From positions 120,438 through 184,437 of the forward strand of contig CALDLA010000172.1 of NCBI GenBank assembly GCA_937898415.1: a stretch of DNA of 64,000 nucleotides. The letters are read 5' to 3'. Under the pieces are notes generated by a model. That model saw only the letters and a program-made list of their open reading frames with translations, was not told the DNA's origin and searched no databases. This DNA is from an uncultured Prevotellaceae bacterium. Lineage in GTDB: Bacteria; Bacteroidota; Bacteroidia; Bacteroidales; Bacteroidaceae. Below, one piece after another: positions 42,594 to 51,462 of the stretch. The translations under genes were made by a program, and so were the position numbers. Every line of letters starts with the position of its first letter. Position 1 is the stretch's first letter.

Positions 42594-44658
42594 ATGTAGC
42601 CTTTTAGGTGTAGCACTTTCGATTCCCACCATGACGTCGGCACAGGTTACTGGTACCGACGTCATGACAGGTGATACTTTGCAGGAGGTGACCGTCACGT
42701 CGCGCTCTGCCCAGAAACGCATGGACGAGGTGCAGATAGGCGTGGAGAAGATAGAAGTGGCTACACTGGCTAAGATGCCGTCGCTCTTTGGCGAGAAGGA
42801 TATCATCAAGGGCATCCAGCTGCTGCCGGGCGTCAAGAGCGAAAGCGAAGGCTCGGGTGGTTACCAGGTACGTGGTGGCAAGGCGGCCCAGAACCTGATA
42901 CTGCTCGACGGGGCTACGGTCTATAACGCCGGCCACATGATGGGTCTTTTCTCCACGTTCAACGACGATGCCCTAATGGGGGCCTCGCTCTACAAGGGAC
43001 TGGTACCTGCCCAGTTGGGGGGTGGTACGGCCTCGGTGTTCGATATCAGCACCCGCTCAGGCAGTCTCACTGACTATCACTACGGCGGCTCCATTGGACT
43101 GCTCTCGGCCAAGGTGGTGGCTGAGGGTCCCATCAAGGAGGGACGCTCGTCGTTTCTCGTGGCGGGGCGCCGTTCCTATTTGGACATCTTCCTCAAGGCG
43201 ACCGATGAATACCGTAACAACACGCTCCACTTCTACGATGCCAACCTGCGACTGAACTTCCGTCTTTCGCAGAAGGATGTGCTGTCGCTGTCGTTCTTCA
43301 GGGGGCGCGACAACATGGGACTGGAGGACTGGGTGCGCATGGAGTGGGGCAACACTACGGCTACGGCCAATTGGCTGCATACCTTCAACGACGGCCTCTA
43401 TGCCAATACGCAACTCATCTACAGCGACTTTGTGAGCGACATCGGTATTGAAGTCCTCAACATCTACTATACCTTGCGCGGCTTTATCCGTCATGCCACC
43501 CTGCACCATCAGCAGACGGCCAACGTGAAGAAGCACCGGCTCATCTACGGTTTTGAGTCCACCTACCTGCAACTGATGTCGGCCGAGTGGGATATCAACC
43601 TGCTGCATCAGCGTGAGAAGCGCGATGCTTGGACCAACGCCCTCTGGCTGAACGACGACTGGCAGTTGGCTCCTAACTGGCAACTGTCGGCAGGACTGCG
43701 GCTGCGGACGTTTTCTGTGTTGGGCGGAGCACCCTATTATCACCTGGATGCCGATGGCAACATCATGGAGACCCTGCATCCGACGGGCATCATGAAGACC
43801 TATGTCAACGTTGAACCCCGCCTGAGCATGAAGTGGAACCTCACGCCCCAGCACAGTCTGAAGTTGGGTTATAGCCGTACGTCGCAGGACATCCACGCAA
43901 TCAGCGGCATGTCCCTATCGATGCCTTTCGACCGCTATACCATGACCAGCAACATCGTCGAGCCTGAAGAGGCCGATCAGGTCGCCCTCGGCTGGATGGG
44001 CATGACACCATCGGGGGATTACGACTGCTCGGTGGAAGGCTATTACAAGAACATCCGCAATGTCTATGACTATCGAGACGGTGATACGTTCTATACTGAG
44101 ATTGAGATTGAGCGACTGTTGTTAGGCGGTAAGGGCCGGGCCTACGGACTGGAGTTCTGTGCCCGTAAGAACAGTGGACGATTGACGGGCTGGCTGAGCT
44201 ACACGCTGTCGTGGTCAGAAAACATGATTGAGGGCATCAATGGTGGCAGTTGGTACACCGCCTCGAACGACCGTCGTCACGACCTGTCCATAGTCGGACT
44301 TTATCAGCTGTCGCCGTCGTGGGAGCTGTCGGGCATCTGGCACTACAACACTGGCCAGGCGCTGACTGCTCCCAGTGCCAAGTACGATATCGACGGTACC
44401 ACCTATTATTATTTTAACGAGCGTAACGGGTATCGGGCTCCGGCCAACCACCGTCTGGACCTCAGTGCCAATTACACGAAGAAGCTGAAAAAGGGTTTTA
44501 CCCGTGTCTGGTCGTTTGGCGTCTATAATGCCTACAACCGTTACAATCCCTTTATGATCCGGTTTAAGAACGACACCGATAGTCCTACGGGCACCGTCTG
44601 TGAGCAGACCTCACTCTTCGGTATCGTTCCCTCCGTGTCGTTCACCCTGAAATACTGA
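42559..44658 (+). CDS. TonB-dependent outer-membrane receptor
   Basis: 699 aa. A signal peptide (CSLLGVALSIPTMTSAQ) is followed almost directly by the QEVTVTSRSAQKR strand and the plug domain (about residues 50-165, with GEKDIIKGIQLLPGV and LLDGATVYN), then a beta barrel ending in the C-terminal aromatic SVSFTLKY. The N-terminal carboxypeptidase-regulatory-like domain usual in Bacteroidetes receptors is missing or much shortened. ATG 42559 overlaps GH30; GTG 42553 is less likely. It is followed by a DUF4249-like lipoprotein, a known partner type, not by SusD. So the ligand need not be a glycan despite the GH30 neighbour. Confidence 0.9.
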   Translation: MALPEKYTFTVKCSLLGVALSIPTMTSAQVTGTDVMTGDTLQEVTVTSRSAQKRMDEVQIGVEKIEVATLAKMPSLFGEKDIIKGIQLLPGVKSESEGSGGYQVRGGKAAQNLILLDGATVYNAGHMMGLFSTFNDDALMGASLYKGLVPAQLGGGTASVFDISTRSGSLTDYHYGGSIGLLSAKVVAEGPIKEGRSSFLVAGRRSYLDIFLKATDEYRNNTLHFYDANLRLNFRLSQKDVLSLSFFRGRDNMGLEDWVRMEWGNTTATANWLHTFNDGLYANTQLIYSDFVSDIGIEVLNIYYTLRGFIRHATLHHQQTANVKKHRLIYGFESTYLQLMSAEWDINLLHQREKRDAWTNALWLNDDWQLAPNWQLSAGLRLRTFSVLGGAPYYHLDADGNIMETLHPTGIMKTYVNVEPRLSMKWNLTPQHSLKLGYSRTSQDIHAISGMSLSMPFDRYTMTSNIVEPEEADQVALGWMGMTPSGDYDCSVEGYYKNIRNVYDYRDGDTFYTEIEIERLLLGGKGRAYGLEFCARKNSGRLTGWLSYTLSWSENMIEGINGGSWYTASNDRRHDLSIVGLYQLSPSWELSGIWHYNTGQALTAPSAKYDIDGTTYYYFNERNGYRAPANHRLDLSANYTKKLKKGFTRVWSFGVYNAYNRYNPFMIRFKNDTDSPTGTVCEQTSLFGIVPSVSFTLKY

Positions 44659-44666
44659 CCGAGATA

Positions 44667-45551
44667 ATGCGCAAGATACTGTTCTATATCCTATTGATAA
44701 CGTGTAGCCTGACGGCTTGCAAGAAGGAGATCGATTTCGACTACAACGAGATAGACCCCATTGTGGTGGTCGAAGGTCGTGTGACCAATGAAGGCACGGA
44801 GGTCATGGTGACCAAGAGCCGTAGCGTGACCGACAGCGTGAAGAGTCACTGTCTACCAGGTGCTGTGGTGACCGTCAGTAGTGGTGGCGGGGTCAGCGAG
44901 CGGATTGACTACGACCCACAGGCACAGTGCTACCGTTCACCGTTGAAGGGCAGGGTGGGCGAGACCTACCGGCTGACGGTCGACTTCGAGGGACATCACT
45001 ACGAAGGGACGTCCACCATGCCTCCCCAAGCCCCTATTCTCTTTACCGAGTTCTTCTGGTTCCCTGTGCTCGACGAGCGTATGGTGGTTTATGAAATGTG
45101 GGCGACCGACCCTGAACCCAATGACCGTAATTACTTATGGTACCGTATAGACCGCATTAGTCATCACCCTCATTTTACGGAGAAGAAACTGACGAATCCC
45201 TACGTATGGAATGTCATTGGCGACCGCGGAAATCCGCCGGGACTGCTCTTCTGTGATGTTTACTGTATGACGGAGCGCATGGCTGACGATGACGAGGAAG
45301 AGGACTGGGAAAGAATCCTCTATGAGGGCGACACCATCACCTTCCAGATGATGACCATCGACCGCACCACCTTCGACTACTTTACCTCGCTGCGGGCCGG
45401 ACAGAGCGGAGGTGCCAATCCCTGGAGCAACCTCACTGGCGGCTGTCAGGGCTACTTCACTGCTGCCAGTCTGTCGCGGGCCGACACGCTGGTCTTCTAT
45501 TATGACTCCATCAGGCCCCAGTCAACCTACCATTTCGACTATGACAAATAG
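44667..45551 (+). CDS. DUF4249-like outer-membrane lipoprotein
   Basis: 294 aa. Lipobox in ITCSLTACKKE with Cys near residue 18, followed by the DFDYNEIDPIVVVEGRVTNEG region typical of DUF4249 proteins, then an Ig-like beta fold and a C-terminal aromatic segment (YFTAASLSRADTLVFYYD). Such proteins accompany certain TonB receptors and are thought to sit on the outer leaflet as substrate-binding partners, in the way SusD does, though this is not proven. The gene starts 8 bases after the receptor stop and overlaps the cation transporter by 11 bases. Confidence 0.85.
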   Translation: MRKILFYILLITCSLTACKKEIDFDYNEIDPIVVVEGRVTNEGTEVMVTKSRSVTDSVKSHCLPGAVVTVSSGGGVSERIDYDPQAQCYRSPLKGRVGETYRLTVDFEGHHYEGTSTMPPQAPILFTEFFWFPVLDERMVVYEMWATDPEPNDRNYLWYRIDRISHHPHFTEKKLTNPYVWNVIGDRGNPPGLLFCDVYCMTERMADDDEEEDWERILYEGDTITFQMMTIDRTTFDYFTSLRAGQSGGANPWSNLTGGCQGYFTAASLSRADTLVFYYDSIRPQSTYHFDYDK

Positions 45552-46437
45552 TACGAAAAGGGAACGCCAGATATATAAAGTGACGTTGGTGGGTGGCATG
45601 GTGAATGTCATCCTGTTGCTCTTTAAGTTTGTGGCGGGCATCGTGGGACATAGTGCCGCGATGGTGGCCGATGCCGTCCACTCGTTGAGCGACTTTGTGA
45701 CAGACATCATTGTGATTGTTTTCATCCGCATCAGCGGTCAGCCGCAGGACAAGTCACACGACTACGGACACGGCAAGTACGAGACGCTGGCCACGACCCT
45801 CATTGGTGTGGCATTGCTGGCAGTGGCTGTGAGCATCATGTTCAGTGGTTCTGAGAAGATTCTGCAGTGGATGCAAGGTGAGCCCCTGAAGGCTCCGGGG
45901 ATGCTCGCTCTTTGGGCAGCCCTGCTCTCCATCGTGCTGAAAGAAGGGGTCTATCGTTATTCCATCGTGAAGGCCCGTCAGCTGAACTCACAGGCCTTGG
46001 AGGCCAACGCCTGGCACCATCGCAGCGATGCCCTGTCATCCGTAGGGACGACCGTTGGTATCGGCGGTGCTATATTCCTTGGTCAGCGTTGGACGGTGCT
46101 CGACCCAGTCGCCTCCATCGTTGTCGGTGCCTTTATCGTGAAAGTGGCCGTCCAGTTGTTGCGTGACGGCATTGGCGACTTGATGGAACGGTCACTCCCC
46201 GACGAGGTGGAGACCGAAATCCTCAGGCTTGCGGCCTCCGTTCCCGGCGTGGACAATCCCCACGACCTGCGTACCCGCCGCATCGGCAATCACTACGCCA
46301 TCGAACTGCACATCCTGATGGATGGTGACCTCACGCTCTGTGAAGCTCACGACAAAGCCTCCGAGGTAGAAGATTTGCTACGTCAACAATACGGCAATGA
46401 CACCCACATTGCCGTCCACGTAGAACCCAAATCATAA
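45541..46437 (+). CDS. CDF-family cation efflux transporter
   Basis: 298 aa, six transmembrane helices and a C-terminal cytoplasmic domain. The metal site is given by DAVHSLSD (helix 2) and HHRSDALSS (helix 5), i.e. the HxxxD pairs of cation diffusion facilitators that export Zn2+, Fe2+ or Mn2+ against protons. The YGHGKYETLATT motif after helix 3 is typical. ATG 45541 was chosen as it overlaps the DUF4249 stop by 11 bases. Membership of the receptor operon could mean that the receptor handles a metal or metal chelate, which is inference. Its 3' end faces a repeat array. Confidence 0.93.
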   Translation: MTNSTKRERQIYKVTLVGGMVNVILLLFKFVAGIVGHSAAMVADAVHSLSDFVTDIIVIVFIRISGQPQDKSHDYGHGKYETLATTLIGVALLAVAVSIMFSGSEKILQWMQGEPLKAPGMLALWAALLSIVLKEGVYRYSIVKARQLNSQALEANAWHHRSDALSSVGTTVGIGGAIFLGQRWTVLDPVASIVVGAFIVKVAVQLLRDGIGDLMERSLPDEVETEILRLAASVPGVDNPHDLRTRRIGNHYAIELHILMDGDLTLCEAHDKASEVEDLLRQQYGNDTHIAVHVEPKS

Positions 46438-46447
46438 TAGAACTAGC

Positions 46448-46528
46448 AAATTCAGTGAATTTACTGACCAAATTCAGTGAATTTACCGACTAAATTCAGT
46501 GAATTTACTAACCAATTTCAGTGAATTT
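46448..46528. repeat. Tandem repeat, 22-bp period, palindromic core (array B)
   Basis: Four copies of the core AAATTCA-G-TGAATTT (last with one change) at 46448-46462, 46470-46484, 46492-46506 and 46514-46528, exactly 22 bp apart, with a 7-bp linker of the type ACTGACC. Arms are perfectly self-complementary around one base. The array fills the gap between the convergent CDF and MgtC genes, and its last copy includes the mgtC stop. Confidence 0.88.
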
Positions 46529-47006
46529 ACTTTGCGTTGTCCTGCTCCTCGTCGGCGTCGTACTCGTCTTGACGGTGATGGGGGAAGACGTGGTGGTGGA
46601 GGAAGTTCATCAGTTCGAGGCAGACGATGACCATGATGGTGGCGGCTACGGCTACGGCGTACATGCCGGCACCAGCGGCCATACCGATGGCAGCGGCTAC
46701 CCACAGTCCGGCGGCGGTGGTGAGTCCGCGGACGGCGCGTTTCTGGAAGATGATACAGCCGGCGCCGATGAAACCGATGCCCGAGACAACCTGGGCGGCG
46801 ATGCGTGACACATCGTGGCGGGTGGCTTCATTGATGATGACGTCGCTGAAACCGTGGGCTGACAGTATCATGAACAGGCCGCTACCCAGTCCTACGAGGA
46901 AGTGAGTGCGGAATCCGGCTTCCTTGGCGCGGTACTCGCGTTCGAGTCCGATGGCTCCACCAAGCAGTCCGGCGATGAAGATACGAAGGATAAACTCTGT
47001 TGTCAT
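46527..47006 (-). CDS. MgtC/SapB-family membrane protein
   Basis: 159 aa, about four helices. Hallmark N-terminal motif GGAIGLEREYRAKEAGFRTH followed by LVGLGSGLFMILS, then the VSGIGFIGAGCI motif and LTTAAGLWVAAAIGMAAG. MgtC family members modulate membrane energetics and Mg2+ homeostasis; the C-terminal regulatory domain of Salmonella MgtC is absent and replaced by a His/acid-rich tail (HHHVFPHHRQDEYDADEEQ). Start at 47006 (MTTEFILR); a longer ORF upstream runs through its own promoter. It is divergent from the DMP19-like gene. Confidence 0.9.
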   Translation of the reverse strand: MTTEFILRIFIAGLLGGAIGLEREYRAKEAGFRTHFLVGLGSGLFMILSAHGFSDVIINEATRHDVSRIAAQVVSGIGFIGAGCIIFQKRAVRGLTTAAGLWVAAAIGMAAGAGMYAVAVAATIMVIVCLELMNFLHHHVFPHHRQDEYDADEEQDNAK

Positions 47007-47030
47007 ACGCTGTTTTGTCAGATTTTTGTG

Positions 47031-47038
47031 CAAAGATA
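47031..47038 (-). promoter_or_regulatory. -7 element for the MgtC gene
   Basis: Minus strand TATCTTTG (plus strand CAAAGATA), 24 bases before the start codon at 47006. No TTTG at the normal -33 distance was seen. Confidence 0.55.
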
Positions 47039-47081
47039 CGAAATATTTCTTATTTATCACTCCTTATTTCCCTTTTTTTTG

Positions 47082-47089
47082 TATCTTTG
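47082..47089 (+). promoter_or_regulatory. -7 element immediately upstream of the DMP19-like gene
   Basis: TATCTTTG followed by C at 47090; the ATG starts at 47098, 8 bases further on. Transcription would begin within a few bases of the start codon. The -33 region has no clear TTTG. Confidence 0.6.
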
Positions 47090-47097
47090 CACCCATC

Positions 47098-47604
47098 ATG
47101 ATAGAAGTAAAGGTAAAAGACGCAGACTTGCAGCGGGCTGCCGCTGAGGGAATGGACGCCTTCGTGCAGGTGTTTATTGACGCTATCCGGACGGCCATCG
47201 GCGGTGAACTGACGGCAGAGACGATGGCCGAGCTGAACGCTGACCAGGTGACACTCCTGGCGTGGGACACCCTGCATGAGGAAGTAATGGACGGCGGCTT
47301 CGTCCAGCTGATACACAACGGCTACGGTACGTTCATCTTCAAGAATCCCTTTGCCAAGGCTGTCAAGTTGTGGGGACTGCGCGACCTGTCGAAACTCATC
47401 TATGATGCTCACACGTTGTGGTTGAAATACCGCGACGAGATAGAGCGCGAACTGACGGAGGAGGAATTCATGGCGCTGTTTGAGCAGATGCCGGAGTTCG
47501 ACGACCTGGATGACGCGTTTATAGAGAACGAGGAAGAATGGACGTCGATGATTGCGCACTATGTGGATGAACACATTGAGCGCTTTGCATCAATTAAGAG
47601 TTAA
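47098..47604 (+). CDS. DMP19-like (DUF4375) protein
   Basis: 168 aa, soluble and acidic, especially in the last third (PEFDDLDDAFIENEEEW). The middle, LLAWDTLHEEVMDGGFVQLI followed by HNGYG, resembles the DMP19 family, whose Neisseria member is a DNA mimic that blocks a repressor. Whether this relative mimics DNA is unknown. Start ATG 47098, since the open frame upstream runs through the promoter. The 3' end, including the stop at 47602-47604, lies in a 7-bp repeat array that continues towards smpB, whose start is 20 bases further on. It is probably the first gene of an smpB-metH unit. Confidence 0.7.
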   Translation: MIEVKVKDADLQRAAAEGMDAFVQVFIDAIRTAIGGELTAETMAELNADQVTLLAWDTLHEEVMDGGFVQLIHNGYGTFIFKNPFAKAVKLWGLRDLSKLIYDAHTLWLKYRDEIERELTEEEFMALFEQMPEFDDLDDAFIENEEEWTSMIAHYVDEHIERFASIKS

Positions 47605-47621
47605 GAATTAAGAATTAAGAG
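47594..47621. repeat. Tandem repeat, 7-bp period, between DMP19-like gene and smpB
   Basis: Four adjoining heptamers TTAAGAG, TTAAGAA, TTAAGAA, TTAAGAG (47594-47621). The first two contain the end and stop codon of the DMP19-like gene and the last ends 2 bases before the smpB start codon. The unit provides stop codons (TAA) in more than one frame. Confidence 0.8.
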
Positions 47622-47623
47622 TT

Positions 47624-48103
47624 TTGAACAAGCAAGAAGAAGAGATCAGGAAGAAGAGCCCTGTCAATATAAAGAACAAGAAGGCTTCGTTTGAGTACTT
47701 CTTCATAGAGACGCTGACGGCCGGCATTGTGCTGACGGGCACGGAGATTAAGAGCATCCGTGCGGGCAAGGCCAGTCTGGTGGACAGCTATTGTCTGATC
47801 ATCAACGGCGAGATGTGGGTTCGCGGCATGTCGGTGTCGCCCTATTTCTATGGGTCGTACAACAACCACGAGATGAAGCGCGACCGCAAGCTGCTGCTGA
47901 CGAAGCGCGAGATACGCAAGCTGCAGAGTGCCACGAAGCAGACAGGCTACACCATCGTCCCCCTGCTGGTGTTCCTCGACGAGCACGGCCGAGCCAAGAT
48001 GGACATTGCGCTGTGTAAGGGTAAAAAGGCGTTCGACAAGCGTCAGACGCTGAAGGAGAAGGAAGATCGCCGCGAAATGGACCGCGCCATCAAGCACTAT
48101 TAA
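47624..48103 (+). CDS. smpB: SsrA-binding protein SmpB
   Basis: 159 aa, normal size for the tmRNA-binding partner needed for trans-translation. Conserved segments: [38 protein letters not shown], the [17 protein letters not shown] region and the basic tail [19 protein letters not shown]. The start is TTG 47624: in-frame sequence upstream meets TAA at 47609 and the next Met is beyond the conserved core, so a non-ATG start is forced. Its stop is directly followed by the metH ATG (0-base gap). No ssrA gene was found in the window. Confidence 0.95.
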   Translation: MNKQEEEIRKKSPVNIKNKKASFEYFFIETLTAGIVLTGTEIKSIRAGKASLVDSYCLIINGEMWVRGMSVSPYFYGSYNNHEMKRDRKLLLTKREIRKLQSATKQTGYTIVPLLVFLDEHGRAKMDIALCKGKKAFDKRQTLKEKEDRREMDRAIKHY

Positions 48104-50845
48104 ATGAAAAGAATCCAGGATATAGTTAAGGAGCGGGTCATGGTGCTGGATGGTGCCATGGGCACAATGATTCAGACATACAACCTGACGGAAGAGGACT
48201 TCCGAGGGCGGTTCCACCTGTTTCGCGGTCAGATGCGCGGCAATAACGACGTGCTCTGCCTGACACGCCCTGACGTGATACTCGACATCCATCGCCGTTA
48301 CCTGCGGGCCGGGGCTGACATCATCGAGACCAACACGTTCAGCGCCCAGCGCATCAGTGAGGCCGACTACGGCATGGCCAGTCATGCCCGTGAGATGGCG
48401 CTGGCCGGAGCCCGTCTGGCCCGTCAGGCTGCTGACGAGTTCTCGACCCCGGAAAAGCCCCGATTCGTGGCAGGTAGCATCGGGCCTACGAACAAGACCT
48501 GCTCCATGTCGCCCGACGTGAGCAATCCCGCCCGTCGCGACCTGACCTACAGTCAACTGTTCGAGGCCTACTTAGAGCAGATGGATGCGCTCATCGAGGG
48601 TGGGGTAGATGCCTTGCTGATAGAGACCATCTTCGACTCGCTGAACTCGAAGTGTGCCATTGATGCCGCAATGACGGCCATGCAGCAGCGGGGCGTGGAA
48701 CTGCCCATCATGCTGAGCGTCACCATCAGTGACCTGGCCGGACGTACGCTCTCAGGACAGACGTTGGATGCCTACTTAGCCAGTATTTCCACCTATCCCA
48801 TCTTCTCTATCGGACTGAACTGCTCGTTCGGTGCCCGTCAGATGAAGCCGTTCCTCAAGGAATTGGCTCGTCGCGCACCTTATTATATATCGTGCTACCC
48901 CAATGCCGGACTGCCCAACTCGATGGGACTCTACGACGAGACCGCTGATACGATGGCTCCGCAGATTGGTGAACTGATAGACGAGGAACTGGTGAACATC
49001 ATCGGCGGCTGCTGTGGTACGACGGATGAGTTTATTGCAAAGTACGTGCCGCTGACCTCCGGGAAAGCCCCCCACGTGCCGGCAGAGAAACCCCATAGTC
49101 TGTGGTTGAGTGGTCTGGATTTGCTGGAACAGTCTGCATTTGTCAACGTCGGCGAACGATGCAACGTGGCTGGCTCACGGAAGTTCCTGCGACTTATCAA
49201 GGAGAAGAACTACGACGATGCTATCAGTATAGCCCGCAAGCAGGTGGAGGACGGCGCGCTGGTTATCGACATCAATATGGATGACGGACTGTTGGACGCC
49301 CGTCAGGAGATGGTGACCTTCCTGAACCTGATAGCTGCCGAGCCTGACATTGCCCGGGTGCCGGTGATGATTGACTCGTCGAAGTGGGACGTCATTACCG
49401 CCGGACTGCAATGCGTACAGGGTAAGTCAATCGTCAACAGCATCTCGCTGAAGGAGGGCGAAGAGGTCTTCCTGAGTCACGCCCGAGACTGCATGCGCTA
49501 CGGAGCTGCCGTAGTGGTGATGTGCTTCGATGAGCAGGGACAGGCAACGTCCTACGAACGTCGTATAGAGATTGCTAGTCGTGCATATCAGCTTCTGACT
49601 GAGTGCGTTGGCATGAATCCGTTCGATATTATCTTTGATCCTAATATACTGGCCATAGCCACTGGCATGGAGGAACACGACGCCTATGCCGTCGACTTCA
49701 TCCGTGCCACCCGATGGATACGTGAGAACCTGCCTGGTGCCCATGTCAGCGGCGGTGTCAGCAACCTGTCGTTCTCGTTCCGCGGCAACAACTACATCCG
49801 TGAGGCCATGCATGCCGTCTTCCTCTACCATGCGATTCAGGCCGGTATGGACTTCGGCATTGTGAACCCCGCCACGAAGGTGATGTACAGCGACATTCCC
49901 GCAGAACAGCTGGAGATTATCGAGGACGTGGTGCTGAACCGCAGGAAGGGAGCGGCAGAAAGGCTGATAGAGCTGGCAGGAGAAATTTCGAGGAGTGTGG
50001 AACCCCCGAGGAACGAGGAAAGGCTACGGGTAGGCGAGCTTTGCTCCTCGCTCCTCGCTCCTCGAAAAAATGTTGAAGACCGCCTGAGCGACGCCCTCGT
50101 CAAGGGTATCGGCGACCACCTGGAGGCCGACCTCAAGGAAGCGTTGGAGAAATATCCGCGAGCCGTCGACATCATTGAAGGGCCGCTGATGGCAGGCATG
50201 AACCGCGTGGGACGGCTCTTCGGCGAGGGAAAGATGTTCCTGCCGCAGGTGGTGAAGACAGCGCGCACCATGAAGCAGGCCGTCAGTATCCTGCAGCCCT
50301 ACATCGATGCCGGAAAGACCGGACAAGCTGGAAAGGCAGGAAAGGTTCTCCTTGCCACTGTCAAGGGCGATGTCCATGACATCGGCAAGAACATCGTGGC
50401 CGTGGTGATGGCCTGCAACGGTTATGAGGTCATCGACATGGGCGTGATGGTGCCTGCTGAGCAGATTGTCCAAAAGGCGATGGAGGAAAAGGTGGACATG
50501 ATAGGCCTGTCGGGACTCATCACACCGAGTCTGGAGGAGATGGTGAACGTGGCCACAGAGCTGAAGCTGGCCGGTCTGAACATTCCCATCATGATTGGCG
50601 GTGCCACGACCAGCGAACTGCATGTCGCCTTGAAGATAGCCCCCGTCTATGGCGGTCCCGTGGTATGGATGAAGGACGCGTCGCAAAACGCCTTGGTGGC
50701 TGCCCGACTGATGAACGACGGACAGACCCTGGAGCATGAACTAAGTGAGAAGTATGAACACCTGCGCCAGGACTACGGTCAGGAACAAACGCAGCTGGTG
50801 TCGATAGAAGAGGCAAGAAAGAACAAACCCATTTTAACCGAATGA
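48104..50845 (+). CDS. metH: Cobalamin-dependent methionine synthase, without activation domain
   Basis: 913 aa. Homocysteine domain (about 1-310) with DGAMGTMIQ and zinc cysteines in GLNCSFG and GGCCGT; pterin domain (about 330-600) with [16 protein letters not shown] and DINMDDG; B12 cap (about 650-735); and B12-binding domain with GDVHDIGKN (His758 ligand), then GLSGLITPS and GGATTS. E. coli MetH is 1227 aa; the C-terminal AdoMet reactivation domain is absent, so reactivation must come from a separate protein. A repeat element sits in the linker at residues about 629-655. It follows smpB with no gap and overlaps the HAD gene by 4 bases. Confidence 0.95.
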   Translation: MKRIQDIVKERVMVLDGAMGTMIQTYNLTEEDFRGRFHLFRGQMRGNNDVLCLTRPDVILDIHRRYLRAGADIIETNTFSAQRISEADYGMASHAREMALAGARLARQAADEFSTPEKPRFVAGSIGPTNKTCSMSPDVSNPARRDLTYSQLFEAYLEQMDALIEGGVDALLIETIFDSLNSKCAIDAAMTAMQQRGVELPIMLSVTISDLAGRTLSGQTLDAYLASISTYPIFSIGLNCSFGARQMKPFLKELARRAPYYISCYPNAGLPNSMGLYDETADTMAPQIGELIDEELVNIIGGCCGTTDEFIAKYVPLTSGKAPHVPAEKPHSLWLSGLDLLEQSAFVNVGERCNVAGSRKFLRLIKEKNYDDAISIARKQVEDGALVIDINMDDGLLDARQEMVTFLNLIAAEPDIARVPVMIDSSKWDVITAGLQCVQGKSIVNSISLKEGEEVFLSHARDCMRYGAAVVVMCFDEQGQATSYERRIEIASRAYQLLTECVGMNPFDIIFDPNILAIATGMEEHDAYAVDFIRATRWIRENLPGAHVSGGVSNLSFSFRGNNYIREAMHAVFLYHAIQAGMDFGIVNPATKVMYSDIPAEQLEIIEDVVLNRRKGAAERLIELAGEISRSVEPPRNEERLRVGELCSSLLAPRKNVEDRLSDALVKGIGDHLEADLKEALEKYPRAVDIIEGPLMAGMNRVGRLFGEGKMFLPQVVKTARTMKQAVSILQPYIDAGKTGQAGKAGKVLLATVKGDVHDIGKNIVAVVMACNGYEVIDMGVMVPAEQIVQKAMEEKVDMIGLSGLITPSLEEMVNVATELKLAGLNIPIMIGGATTSELHVALKIAPVYGGPVVWMKDASQNALVAARLMNDGQTLEHELSEKYEHLRQDYGQEQTQLVSIEEARKNKPILTE
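49989..50064. repeat. Intragenic inverted 7-bp arrays around a 20-bp element in metH
   Basis: Left arm: CGAGGAA twice (50007-50020), with a further CGAGGAG at 49989-49995. Right arm: CTCCTCG three times (50044-50064), complementary to the left units. Between them is GAAAGGCTACGGGTAGGCGA (50018-50037), found identically in nuoB at 62233-62252. The insertion keeps the metH frame and encodes part of the interdomain linker. Confidence 0.8.
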
Positions 50846-51462
50846 TAAAGAGCATCATTTTCGATCTCGGAGGTGTCATCATCACGCTTGACCCGCCTGA
50901 AGCCATTCGCCGATTCAAGGCACTTGGTCTGGCTGACGCCGAGCAGCAGATGGACAGCTATACGCAGGGAGGCATCTTCGGAGAACTGGAGGAAGGGAAA
51001 ATCTCGGCAGAGACCTTCCGTCAGGAACTGAGCCGCCAGACAGGGCGCGAGGTGACCTACGACGAGTGCCGCCATGCCTGGTTAGGCTACGCCAAGGAGG
51101 TGCCGCAGCGCAACCTCGACATCCTGCGGAAACTGCGCAGCGAGGGCTATAGGCTCATCCTGCTGTCGAATACGAACCCCTACATGATGTCGTGGGTGCG
51201 TTCACCGGACTTCGACGGTCACGGACATTCTATCGACGACTACATGGATGCCGTCTATTGCAGCTATCAGTTAGGCGTGATGAAGCCCGATACGGAATTC
51301 TTCCACCAGGTGCTGATGCGTGAGCGCATCATGGCCTCAGAATCGCTCTTTCTGGACGACGGGGCTCGTAATGTGGCGGTAGCCAGTCAGATGGGCATTC
51401 GCACCTTCTGTCCTGAAAACGGCGAAGACTGGACGGCGGAAATCTATGATTTCCTAATGTGA
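50842..51462 (+). CDS. HAD-superfamily phosphatase (YihX-like)
   Basis: 206 aa, HAD subfamily IA. Motif [14 protein letters not shown] with the Asp-x-Gly variant (DLGGV) common in YihX-type sugar phosphatases, a helical cap at residues about 16-85, motif [13 protein letters not shown], motif III Lys in [10 protein letters not shown] and motif [12 protein letters not shown] small phosphorylated metabolite is the likely substrate; YihX in E. coli acts on glucose 1-phosphate. The start overlaps the metH stop (ATGA). The gene ends directly in front of a 7-bp repeat array. Confidence 0.88.
   Translation: MIKSIIFDLGGVIITLDPPEAIRRFKALGLADAEQQMDSYTQGGIFGELEEGKISAETFRQELSRQTGREVTYDECRHAWLGYAKEVPQRNLDILRKLRSEGYRLILLSNTNPYMMSWVRSPDFDGHGHSIDDYMDAVYCSYQLGVMKPDTEFFHQVLMRERIMASESLFLDDGARNVAVASQMGIRTFCPENGEDWTAEIYDFLM

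Noticed and set aside
46448..46528. Possible CRISPR array or integron attC sites
   Set aside because: Too short a period, identical linkers, no cas or integrase gene nearby.
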